From NCBI GenBank assembly GCA_028284925.1, contig JANQQT010000136.1:1-33353 (forward strand): a stretch of 33,353 nucleotides of DNA, given 5' to 3'. Origin of the DNA: Phycisphaeraceae bacterium. Its GTDB lineage: Bacteria > Planctomycetota > Phycisphaerae > Phycisphaerales > Zrk34. The notes under the pieces were generated by a model. It made no database searches. It was not told the origin of the DNA and worked only from the letters and a program-made list of their open reading frames with translations. Each line of letters begins with the position of its first letter. Position 1 is the first letter of the stretch. Positions 24,632-32,565 of this stretch are shown here, piece after piece. The position numbers and the translations under genes are program-made.

Positions 24632-25018
24632 TTATCCGAGTTTCATGGAGACGAATTTGACCACAGCATTGACGGTGAAGATTTCCGCTACCTTCTCAAT
24701 GGAACGGTCGGATTCGAAATCATCAAAGTTAGCGTGGGGCATGCGTTCCTTGAGAACCTCCATGCCCTGATCGGTGACCTTGCCATCCTGTACGTAATCG
24801 GGGTTTTGCAGAACATTGTCGGGGAAGAGTTCACCCTGAGGAATCTTGATGTCAAATTCCTTTTCGAGCCTGAAAACGATGTCGAGGAAGTCGATGGATT
24901 CAGCACCGAGGTCGCCGGTGAGCGTGGCGTCCGCGGTAACTTCATCGTCGTCGACGCCGAGTGCGTCGATAAGAACTTCTTTGACTTTTTCAAACACTTC
25001 ATCCTGAGTGAGGGACAT
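24632..25018 (-). CDS. acpP: acyl carrier protein with an internal insertion
   Basis: The 128-residue protein has the ACP phosphopantetheine site: Ser41 in DLGAESIDFLDIVFRLEKEF. The acidic recognition helix and FDIKIP follow as in AcpP. About 45 extra residues (about 61-107, including FPDNVLQNPDYVQDGKVTDQ) then separate this from the last helices, which end in TVNAVVKFVSMKLG. Normal AcpP is about 78 residues, so this is a specialised or lineage-specific carrier. It lies between two FabZ-like dehydratase genes with gaps of 42 and 96 nt, all on the minus strand, which points to a dedicated fatty-acid-like pathway. No ketosynthase is in the window. Confidence 0.9.
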   Translation of the reverse strand: MSLTQDEVFEKVKEVLIDALGVDDDEVTADATLTGDLGAESIDFLDIVFRLEKEFDIKIPQGELFPDNVLQNPDYVQDGKVTDQGMEVLKERMPHANFDDFESDRSIEKVAEIFTVNAVVKFVSMKLG

Positions 25019-25060
25019 GGGGTTGACTCCATCTAGTGGTAACGCGATGCGGGATTGGGT

Positions 25061-25447
25061 TTAGACGATGAGGGGTTCGAGGGAGAACTTGCCTGTAACG
25101 GCCGTCTCATCTTCCACCGTTCCCTTGCCAGTGAAGGTAAATTTCGCATCATCAGATTTCTTCAGTTCAATGTTCAGCACCAGTTGCTGACCGGGGCGAA
25201 CCATGTTTCCATAACGCACGTTTCGGACATCGGCGAGAACCCAGGGACCTTTGGACGTTTGCCCGTGATATTTGGCAAGGAATTTTCTCGCGGTCTGAAT
25301 CATGGCTTCGAGCATGAAGACGCCGGGCAGAACCGGAAAGGTTGGGAAGTGATCGGCAAGATATTCCTCGGCCGCAGTGACATTTTTCACGGCGGTCATG
25401 TTGGATTCGCTGTCTTCGATAACCTGGTCGATCAACTCAAATCGCAT
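25061..25447 (-). CDS. fabZ: FabZ-like 3-hydroxyacyl-ACP dehydratase, compact copy
   Basis: The 128-residue protein shows the FabZ core: catalytic His33 in DHFPTFPVLPGVFMLEAM and Glu47 in the same segment, then VRNVRYGNMVRPGQQLVLN. The frame is open up to 25639, but that extension is Arg-rich with no domain. ATG 25447 has GCGGAA upstream and the standard N-terminus (MRFELIDQV). It would dehydrate 3-hydroxyacyl-ACP to trans-2-enoyl-ACP. It is the first gene of the trio with the ACP and the larger hot-dog protein, and it starts about 210 nt downstream of the stop of the cytochrome gene. Confidence 0.87.
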   Translation of the reverse strand: MRFELIDQVIEDSESNMTAVKNVTAAEEYLADHFPTFPVLPGVFMLEAMIQTARKFLAKYHGQTSKGPWVLADVRNVRYGNMVRPGQQLVLNIELKKSDDAKFTFTGKGTVEDETAVTGKFSLEPLIV

Positions 25448-25659
25448 GGTGTATTTTCCGCGTTCCCATTGAGCGGATACCTTAGCTTGGCCGGGAATAT
25501 ATGGCAAGGGAGCGCGGATGTGGGAATTCTGACGGGATTTTCGGGCTCTTTGAGAGCGGCAAATGTACCGGAGGCCAATTAAGTGAAAATGCCCAGACTC
25601 AAGACAGGGAGCGGAGAGCTTTGGCAAAGTTGGTAGCATTGGGCGGCATTTCGGTCAGG

Positions 25660-28470
25660 CTACCAGGAAAGTTGGATTTCGAACGAGGACGAGGTTGCAG
25701 TGATAGGAATGATGAGTTGGGAAACGTTGCCCTTTTTCCTGATGCTGGGTGTGGGCGTTTTGGTAAGCGTGACGGTAATCTTGTTGTCGATAAGGTAAGC
25801 CCCTTTGGAAAGCTTCTTGATGCTTCCGCCTGATGCCGCAAGGAAGTAGAGTTTGCCTTTGAGGTTGGTGAGTTTGAATTTCCTCGATAGGATAGCGCCG
25901 CCGGGCCTGAGATCCGGGGCGGAGTGTTCTTCAATCGTGATGCCGTCCAGTACGTATATGAAGGTTGGACTACGGTTGTCATCGAGGGTATAACCTTTGA
26001 ATTTACCACCGAGGTTTCGCTCCTTGCCGGATGGCCAGGGAGCAGTAGGTGTTTTGAGGCGTGCGAAAGACGGGCCTGCGGGAAGATCAATCAGATCGTT
26101 GCCTAGAGGCCCTCTGAATTGTCCGGCTCGACCGTTCCACGTCCCGGCCGCATCAAAAAACTTACCCCGCCATGCTTTGGCAAGACGAACGGTGTGTGCA
26201 TCGAAGACAACGTGAAGAAGTTCCGGATAGCCGACGGCGATGGCGCGCGGACCGACACCCGTGAAGAAAGTACGGAAGACGATGGGTTCGCCGGAAGGAA
26301 CAAGTTCCGTTCCCTTCACGCCCGGTCCACCAAGTCCGCGTGGAGCAGGCATGGATTTGCCAAGTGAGAGATAGGCGTAAAGGGCTTCCATCTGTTTGTC
26401 GGCATTGCCGCCGGCGACATCCTTGACAATGACCGCGCCGTTGGGCCAGAGAGGCGGCATTCGAAGCCCGGGACGATAGGCAAGCGGGTTCTTGAGGAAT
26501 TTCTTGAACCAGGGAAGCGTAAGCCGTTCGTACATGGTGGCAAAGTCGACGGATTGAATTCCGAGTGCTTCCCGCCCCCCCACGGGGTGACACTGGACGC
26601 AGCCAAGGCCGCCGAGTTTGGGGTTGGGTGAAGTGCCAGCCAGACGTCGACCATCTTTGATTTTGGCCTTGTCAAAGGGAATTTCAACGGCGGCCGGCGC
26701 CTTGTCGGCCAGAGGAAGCGTTTTGATGAGCGCCCGGGTATTGGCCGAGCCAAACATGGGCATGCGTGTGGCCATGTAAGGGCGGATGTGAAGTTGTCCG
26801 TGGTTGATAATCTTTTCCAGCGCGGCGGGTTTGAGTTTCAGACCGGCATCGGTAAGCGGGGGCGGGAGACGACCTTCATCGCCGTGATCAACCTTGGGGT
26901 TGACGGGCTTGAACAGGGCGTTGCGCGGGAGGTCGGGTCCGCCAATACCGTCACGAGTGTGGCATGCATAACAGTTCAAGGCAGCGAGATGGTGTTGAAC
27001 CTGCTGTTTGGGAGAAGCGGGTTTAGAGAGAGCGGGTTTGTTTTTGAGAGCGGCCTTGATATCGTCACGCTGAGATTTGTCAAGGTAGTAGTTGGGGGCG
27101 GAAGTCCCCGGCTTGAGGCTGAGGCAACCGGAATCGGATTCCGGGTTTAGGGCGGTCAACATGGGGGCACGACTGGGGATGGGGCCGACGTTGGGCATCA
27201 GGTGACAAGAAGCGCAACCTAGAACTCCAAACATGCGTTTACCGAAACTGGCTTTCCTGCCTTCAACGCGAAAGTTCTCTGTGTTAAGCGGGACCATGGG
27301 GGCGCCGCCAATGGATGAAAGAACGGAGGTAGGGATGATTTGCTTCTTGACACCGGGGCCTTCCCATTCAACGCGAAGCTCTTCCCCACCCGCGGCTTCG
27401 AAAAACGTGACGACTATTTCGTGTTCACCTTTCTGAAGGGTGATGGAGCCGGACTTCTGTGTCACACCGTGGACGCCACCGTTATTGACAACGTGTTTGC
27501 CGCCGATGTAGAGATTCGAGCCGTCATCGGAACTGGTATAGAAGGTGTACTTCCCTGTGGCCGGAATGTTGATGGCGGCTTTGAACCGAAAAGCAAACTG
27601 ATCTCCAACCTTGCGTTCCTTGACGTTGATGGTGAATGTCTTGGCCTTGCCTTTGGCGAATGGTTTGGCGGAGTCGAAGTTGGGCATCCTACCACCGATA
27701 TTGGTGTAAAGCTCGAACGTGACGCCGGGTGAGGTGGCAGGTTTGGCTGCGGCGGATTGTGGGTTGTTAAGCTGGTCGCGTAGGAGGTAAACAGCAATGG
27801 CTTTGGCTTCGTCGCCATCAAGCTTAACATGCGGCATTCTGCCGGAGGGACGGACCTTCAGGGGATCGGCGAGGAAGAGCGCAAGCTGATCGACGGTGGT
27901 TTTGGTCGCGAGGTTGGGCAGCGGAACAATGGGAGTTTTGGTATTGATCTTCTTTTCCGGGGCGTGACAGGCTACGCAGCCAACGGAGTGATAGAGGCGT
28001 CTACCCTGAGCGACAAGGACTTTTGAACCGCCTGCCTTGGAAGGTTTGATTGGGCCACCGAGTGAGACGAGGTAGTGCGTGAGAAAATCCGCAACTCCGG
28101 CCGTGCGTTGCGCCCCTGAAGCATGAAATCGATGGGGCATGGTCGTGCCGGGCTTGGTTTTCTGGGGATTGTTGATCAACTGACGAATGTACTGGGGCGT
28201 GAGTCGGGCGCCGGCATTGGAAAGATCAGGTGCTGCTTTGGTGGGAATGCGATCTCGAACGGCTTTGGGAGCGGAATGACATGACATGCAGTTGAGTTCG
28301 CCAAGGAGTAGTTCACCGCGTTGGGCCGGCGTGGTGGATTTGGCCTGGAGAAGGAATTGATGACCTGCGACAACCGGCGCCTTGGGGGGCGCGAGTATCT
28401 GCGCGTTTGCGAACGGAGTGATAATACCCAAGACCAATACAACGGCGCAGGAGCGATAGAGATCGTTCAT
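25660..28470 (-). CDS. secreted pentahaem cytochrome c with a PA14 domain
   Basis: The 936-residue protein has a signal peptide (1-23) and five CxxCH haem c sites: CMSCH 61-65, CVACH 165-169, CASCH 419-423, CYACH 500-504 and CVQCH 624-628. A PA14-type carbohydrate-binding domain lies between the second and third haems (about 250-385), with GKYTFYTSSDDGSNLYI and the EIVVTFFEAAGGEELRVEW strand. Residues 700-936 form a C-terminal beta-rich region without haem. This layout is common in planctomycetes, where such proteins are thought to couple polysaccharide or other substrate oxidation to periplasmic electron transfer. Partner and substrate are unknown. A 37-bp inverted repeat lies 109 nt upstream of the start. 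The small Cys-rich lipoprotein gene precedes it on the same strand. Confidence 0.88.
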   Translation of the reverse strand: MNDLYRSCAVVLVLGIITPFANAQILAPPKAPVVAGHQFLLQAKSTTPAQRGELLLGELNCMSCHSAPKAVRDRIPTKAAPDLSNAGARLTPQYIRQLINNPQKTKPGTTMPHRFHASGAQRTAGVADFLTHYLVSLGGPIKPSKAGGSKVLVAQGRRLYHSVGCVACHAPEKKINTKTPIVPLPNLATKTTVDQLALFLADPLKVRPSGRMPHVKLDGDEAKAIAVYLLRDQLNNPQSAAAKPATSPGVTFELYTNIGGRMPNFDSAKPFAKGKAKTFTINVKERKVGDQFAFRFKAAINIPATGKYTFYTSSDDGSNLYIGGKHVVNNGGVHGVTQKSGSITLQKGEHEIVVTFFEAAGGEELRVEWEGPGVKKQIIPTSVLSSIGGAPMVPLNTENFRVEGRKASFGKRMFGVLGCASCHLMPNVGPIPSRAPMLTALNPESDSGCLSLKPGTSAPNYYLDKSQRDDIKAALKNKPALSKPASPKQQVQHHLAALNCYACHTRDGIGGPDLPRNALFKPVNPKVDHGDEGRLPPPLTDAGLKLKPAALEKIINHGQLHIRPYMATRMPMFGSANTRALIKTLPLADKAPAAVEIPFDKAKIKDGRRLAGTSPNPKLGGLGCVQCHPVGGREALGIQSVDFATMYERLTLPWFKKFLKNPLAYRPGLRMPPLWPNGAVIVKDVAGGNADKQMEALYAYLSLGKSMPAPRGLGGPGVKGTELVPSGEPIVFRTFFTGVGPRAIAVGYPELLHVVFDAHTVRLAKAWRGKFFDAAGTWNGRAGQFRGPLGNDLIDLPAGPSFARLKTPTAPWPSGKERNLGGKFKGYTLDDNRSPTFIYVLDGITIEEHSAPDLRPGGAILSRKFKLTNLKGKLYFLAASGGSIKKLSKGAYLIDNKITVTLTKTPTPSIRKKGNVSQLIIPITATSSSFEIQLSW

Positions 28471-28578
28471 AATGCGAAATATCCGATTGATAATTCGAAG
28501 TTGTTTACGAAGGAAGCAGCTTGCAGCTTTGACGATACATAGATATCTTAACCGGAATAGTCATGACGTGTAAGGATA

Positions 28579-28615
28579 ATTGGCAGATGTGCGTTTTAGT
28601 ACGACACCTGCCAAT
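28579..28615. repeat. inverted repeat upstream of the cytochrome gene
   Basis: ATTGGCAGATGT (28579-28590) and ACACCTGCCAAT (28604-28615) form 12-bp arms with one mismatch (a G-U pair in minus-strand RNA) around a 13-nt spacer. It lies 109 nt before the cytochrome start and 87 nt after the lipoprotein stop. No T run follows on the minus strand, so an operator is more likely than a terminator. Confidence 0.55.
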
Positions 28616-28701
28616 CAAGGCATGAGGCGGAACAAGTGATGCGCATTAAAAATGGCGAGGCGATAAGCGCTTCGCCATGGGGGTCCCAACGTTGCAGGAA
28701 G

Positions 28702-28968
28702 TTACTTCTTTTTTGGCGTGCAGGCGTCACAGGCGGCTCCGCCTGTCACAGCTCTAACGCATTTCTTGCAAGAGACCTTTTTGCCATCGACGAAGCCTGC
28801 ATTGCAGTGATCGCACCAGCCTGTGCCTGCGCTGGTCATATTAATCTTCTTGCAGGCTGTGCACGCATGACCAGTTCGGTCAATATCACCCGAAATGGGT
28901 TTGGAGGTACAACCGGCTACGGTAAACGTGAGTCCCACGAAGAAGACGAGGAAAAGGGCTTTTCGCAT
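28702..28968 (-). CDS. small Cys-rich lipoprotein with four CxxC pairs
   Basis: The 88-residue product is a lipoprotein: its lipobox TVAGC places the lipidated Cys at 20. The mature part has four CxxC pairs at 36-39, 52-55, 67-70 and 80-83, spaced as two zinc-ribbon-like knuckle pairs, and ends in TPKKK. In the periplasm these could bind zinc, copper or an iron centre, or be disulfide pairs. ATG 28968 has GGAG eight nt upstream, and the longer frame to 29037 lacks such a site. The gene lies 231 nt upstream of the pentahaem cytochrome on the same strand, which may suggest a role in redox or metal handling, without proof. Confidence 0.78.
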   Translation of the reverse strand: MRKALFLVFFVGLTFTVAGCTSKPISGDIDRTGHACTACKKINMTSAGTGWCDHCNAGFVDGKKVSCKKCVRAVTGGAACDACTPKKK

Positions 28969-29720
28969 GGTGACACTCCTTGCGGTTAGACGTGAATCGG
29001 ATTCTTGTGCTGTCTTCACTCTGGGAGTGCCCGACATGATGCAAGTTTATTCCCTAAACCTGATGAACAGCTTTGACCGCGACTCTGCCTTTTTCCTCCG
29101 AAGGGGACGGCAATACCGGGTCGGCAATATGCACGCTTACATGTAGAGACTGTTTCAAAGATAACAACCCTGATTCCAACGCTCTCAATACCTCCCCTGA
29201 AAACGGAACTGGCTACCCCTCTGGACGGTAGGCTGAGTAACCGTCCCCGAAAGAACTGCAAGGCACTACCCGGGAAAAGGCTGGATCGAAAGTGAAAGGA
29301 ATCGCAAAAAATAAGACCGAGAGAGGATACAGGAAAATGGCCGTTTCAGCGACGAGGGGCATTCTGACCGCGTGCGATGTATCAAGTATTGAACTTATCA
29401 ACAGTGCGCCGCGGTTTGATGTGATGATTCGCTGCGGGCCTGTACCCACTCTCGATCTGCAGGATATTGTAATCGTCGATTTTTCCGCCCGCCATCCACC
29501 GAAAAATAACACAAGCGTTCTGTGCTTTTGCTCGATCGTATTATCGGCCGGTTAACTCTCCACATTCCGCCTGTTTCGACAGATCCCCATACCCCAGAAT
29601 CTTACGATAGCACTCGATTCAAACTTCCGGGGGTGTGTAATTTACATACAACATGTCATAGGCGAGCAAGCTCATGCTAAAATCCTACAGGCCAATCCCT
29701 GTTTCCACGAGGAGCATACC
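28969..29720. other. gene-poor stretch with small dyads
   Basis: About 750 nt separate the divergent lipoprotein and YdjY genes. Open frames on both strands (plus 29292-29555, minus 29016-29261 and 29213-29512) lack ribosome-binding sites and recognisable domains. There is a 7-bp dyad GGACGGT (29223-29229) / ACCGTCC (29240-29246), and a direct repeat CGGCAATA twice near 29110-29130. I could not match the stretch to a riboswitch, tmRNA, RNase P RNA or SRP RNA. It is the zone where the G-rich plus strand gives way to mixed composition. Confidence 0.4.
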
Positions 29721-30494
29721 GTGAGAATTCCGCTAAGCACGCTGATCGTCCTGAACTTGATATTCGTTGCCCCTGGCGCAATCGCCGCGAAAAAAGACGC
29801 GTCAGATGTCAAATCCAAGACCCCCACGCTGCCCGGCCTCAAGATCGATATGAAAAAACGGATCATTGATGCCAAGGGCGTCATCTGTTTTCGCGAGGGC
29901 GTACTCGAACTCATCGCCACCAACCGAGGAGGCAAGGACCACGAATCCATCGTTCGCCTGGATTCCCGCCCGCAACACTTGCACCTGGCATTGATCTTAA
30001 TCAAGGTCAAACAGGGCACACCCGGCAAGTGGATTTACAAGGATAGAAAACCCATCCCGATCGACCCCACGGGAGGCCGCGTAGCCATTTCCATGATCTA
30101 CGAGAAAGACGGCAAGAGGACTGAAAAACCGATCAATTACTTTGTCCGCAATATTCAATCTAAGAAGCCGATGGCTGGCAATATATTCTTGTTCGCAGGA
30201 TCGGTCATGCATAAGACGCGCAAGGGCAAGTCGTACTACGCAGCCAACAGTTCGGGTGATGTCATTTCGCTCGTTTCGTTCGGCGATGAAGTACTCGCAC
30301 TACCCAAAGCCGCCTCTGCAAACAATGGAGAAATCACGCTGGAAGCCAACCCGGACACCATTCCTAAACTCAATACACCAGTCACCATCCGCATCAAAGC
30401 TTTGGACTCCGCAAAGCCTGCTGCTAAAAAGGAAGATAAGAAGTCGGACCAACCATCCGGGAAGTCCGACAAAAAGCCATCCGGAGGCAAATGA
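29721..30494 (+). CDS. YdjY-domain secreted protein
   Basis: The 257-residue protein starts at GTG 29721 with GGAG seven nt upstream. It has a signal peptide (STLIVLNLIFVAPGAIAA). The YdjY domain covers about 45-195, with the family hallmarks GVICFREGVLELIATNRGGK, HESIVRLD, PTGGRVAISM, YFVRN and NIFLFAGSVM. YdjY domains occur in electron-transfer operons of E. coli (ydjXYZ) and widely in planctomycetes. The molecular role is unsettled. The C-terminal 50 residues are Lys/Ser-rich and probably disordered. The neighbouring CPBP gene on the same strand is 107 nt further on. Confidence 0.85.
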   Translation: MRIPLSTLIVLNLIFVAPGAIAAKKDASDVKSKTPTLPGLKIDMKKRIIDAKGVICFREGVLELIATNRGGKDHESIVRLDSRPQHLHLALILIKVKQGTPGKWIYKDRKPIPIDPTGGRVAISMIYEKDGKRTEKPINYFVRNIQSKKPMAGNIFLFAGSVMHKTRKGKSYYAANSSGDVISLVSFGDEVLALPKAASANNGEITLEANPDTIPKLNTPVTIRIKALDSAKPAAKKEDKKSDQPSGKSDKKPSGGK

Positions 30495-30601
30495 GGGTGG
30501 CGGCCGCGTAATGGCATCCCCCCCCTGCCTCACCAACGCGGTCACCACGCAAAACGACGTTAGCCACTCGCACGCGCTTCAACGTCACTGTTCCGTTTCT
30601 C

Positions 30602-31357
30602 ATGGCAAAGCGCGGCGGCAAATCACGACGATCGTTCTCCCCCGATCACTACTTCAATCGTTCGCAACGCCCATTGCACGCCATGATCATCCTGCTACCG
30701 ATGATCATCGTCTATAAAGTGGCGATGATCAAACGTTCGCCGGAAACAGGCGGGCCGATTCTCGCCGAACGTTTTTTAAATCATCTTTTCAGCATGTTCG
30801 GGGCGGTGGGATATTACCTGCCCGGACTTGCCGTCGTGGGTGTGCTGTTGGCGTGGCACTTCGCCAAGCGCGATCCGTGGGCCGTGGAACCCAAAACATA
30901 TCTGGCCATGGTGGCCGAGGCATTCGCGCTGGCGGCGGCGTTCCTGATGTTCACCGTGGTGATGATGGGCAGACCGACGGCTTCTCAGGCTCCGCTGGGA
31001 TATCAGATTGCACTTTCCCTGGGAGCGGGCGTGTTTGAGGAACTGGTCTTCCGTCTCATGCTGATCGCCCTGATTCACATGTTGGTGGTGGATTTGCTCA
31101 AAGCGCCGCAAAAGTCCGGAGCGATTGCAGCAATACTCGGGTCATCCGTACTGTTTTCCGTCTATCACTTTCTCGGAGTCGATGCGGATGGAAACCCCAT
31201 TGCCTTCAGCTTCACGCGATTTATCTATTACGCACTGGCCGGTGTATACCTGGCGGGAATATACCTGCTGCGGGGTTTCGGGATCGTTGCTGCAACACAT
31301 GCGCTTTACAACGTACTAATCTCATTGCTGGCAAGCAGCTACTCGACGGCGAATTGA
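30602..31357 (+). CDS. CPBP-family intramembrane glutamic protease
   Basis: The 251-residue protein has about seven hydrophobic helices and the full CPBP motifs: EExxxR as FEELVFR (Glu146, Glu147, Arg151), His189 in SVYHFLG, and His233 with Asn237 in THALYNV. This agrees with the Rce1-like catalytic set. It should cleave membrane-linked peptides or act as an immunity-type protein, as some Abi relatives do. No bacteriocin gene is adjacent. No Shine-Dalgarno sequence precedes ATG 30602, so a start at Met28 is conceivable. Unlike the homologue at 1164-1955, its active site is intact. Confidence 0.86.
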   Translation: MAKRGGKSRRSFSPDHYFNRSQRPLHAMIILLPMIIVYKVAMIKRSPETGGPILAERFLNHLFSMFGAVGYYLPGLAVVGVLLAWHFAKRDPWAVEPKTYLAMVAEAFALAAAFLMFTVVMMGRPTASQAPLGYQIALSLGAGVFEELVFRLMLIALIHMLVVDLLKAPQKSGAIAAILGSSVLFSVYHFLGVDADGNPIAFSFTRFIYYALAGVYLAGIYLLRGFGIVAATHALYNVLISLLASSYSTAN

Positions 31358-31454
31358 GTGACCTGCTGACCTGCAATTTCGACCCACCCAATCCGATTAG
31401 CTGATAACATGCTTCACGGGCACAAGTTCTTGACACTCATGAGGCAACCGAACC

Positions 31455-32459
31455 ATGAAAAACCATCTCGTATTCAGCATTCCGCCGGCCACGCTTCTTA
31501 TCCTCACCCTTGTTTCTACCGTGCAAGCCACGGAAACAGACAACGTGACACTTCCCAACGCCAAACCCGTCCCCCTCATGCGCGCTATCCCCCTGCCGCA
31601 TGACCAGATTGCATTTGAGCGCAAAGGCAAACAGATCGCAAAACTCCATTTTGGAAAAAGTCTTCGAAGACCGTTCATCTTCCCCATCATCGGACCCAAC
31701 GGCCATCGCCTCACACGCATGGGCCATCCGCATGATCCGATTACGCACGGCCATCACAATTCCGTTTGGATCTCCCATCACAGAGTCAACGGCATCAATT
31801 TCTGGGCCGACCACGGGAAGAACCTCGGTACGATTCGACATATTCGTACTGAAAAACTAAGCGACTCCGATACCAAAGCTTCCGCGCAAACGCTGAACGC
31901 ATGGCTCGATCCCAACCAAAAGACCATCATGAACGAACGGCGACGCATTAGCCTCCACCCTCTGCCGAAGAACCATTTCCTTTTGATCATTGACCTACAG
32001 TTTGAGGCCTTGAAAAACGGCAAGCCCGTCACGTTTGAGCAGACTCCGTTTGGTGTAACCGGGGTGCGCATGGCCAAGACCATCGGAGGCCACGATGGCG
32101 GAGGATTGATTCGAAACTCCAACGGACAGGTCAATGAACAAGGACCCAACGGCGTGTTCAGAAAGCCCGCCAAATGGGTGGATTACTCCGGCCCCGTGAC
32201 CAACAAGCTCAATGCGGGAATCACACTAATGGATCATCCACAGAATCCCAATCACCCGAACGCGTTTCATGTTCGCAATGATGGTTGGATGGGTGCATGC
32301 CTGAATCTTAATAAGCCAATGACGCTAAAGCCGGGCAAAAAGCTGCGACTAAGATATGGCCTCTACGTCCATTCAGGCGTCCCTCACGCCAATGAGATCA
32401 ACAAGGCATTCAAGACTTTTGCCCAAACCAAGGCGACCCCGCTTACCGGTAAACGATAA
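31455..32459 (+). CDS. PmoA/DUF6807 family secreted protein
   Basis: The 334-residue protein has a signal peptide (about 1-25) and the DUF6807 pattern: RRPFIFPIIGPNGHRLTRMG, HGHHNSVWISHHRVNGINFW with a cluster of His, EQTPFGVTGVRMA and YGLYVHSG near the C-terminus. The family is often labelled methane oxygenase PmoA in databases, but it is not the copper membrane subunit of methane monooxygenase. The fold is thought to be a beta sandwich, and the function is unknown. The signal peptide places it in the periplasm. GAGG lies about 10 nt before the ATG. It is a single gene. Confidence 0.85.
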   Translation: MKNHLVFSIPPATLLILTLVSTVQATETDNVTLPNAKPVPLMRAIPLPHDQIAFERKGKQIAKLHFGKSLRRPFIFPIIGPNGHRLTRMGHPHDPITHGHHNSVWISHHRVNGINFWADHGKNLGTIRHIRTEKLSDSDTKASAQTLNAWLDPNQKTIMNERRRISLHPLPKNHFLLIIDLQFEALKNGKPVTFEQTPFGVTGVRMAKTIGGHDGGGLIRNSNGQVNEQGPNGVFRKPAKWVDYSGPVTNKLNAGITLMDHPQNPNHPNAFHVRNDGWMGACLNLNKPMTLKPGKKLRLRYGLYVHSGVPHANEINKAFKTFAQTKATPLTGKR

Positions 32460-32565
32460 AGCCTTGACATCCCTGGCTGGGTTTGTGCTTGGCCGTGAAG
32501 CCATCCTGTCATCGGATGGTAGTTCACCATTTCCTGTCGCCGCCCACGACCCTAAACTCAGTCCC

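Noticed and set aside
25448-25639. N-terminal extension of the compact FabZ by 64 residues
   Set aside because: FabZ begins at ATG 25447. The extension is Arg-rich and has no domain.
28508-28530. GGAAGCAGC resembling the SRP RNA tip loop
   Set aside because: The pairing partner and the rest of the SRP fold are absent, so it is a chance match upstream of the cytochrome gene.
29080-29150. CCGAAGGGG motif resembling part of a glycine riboswitch
   Set aside because: The flanking stems and the CUCAGG element are missing, and the next gene has no link to glycine.
29292-29555. 87-codon plus-strand open frame in the 29 kb gap
   Set aside because: No ribosome-binding site or recognisable domain, and crossed by an open frame on the minus strand.
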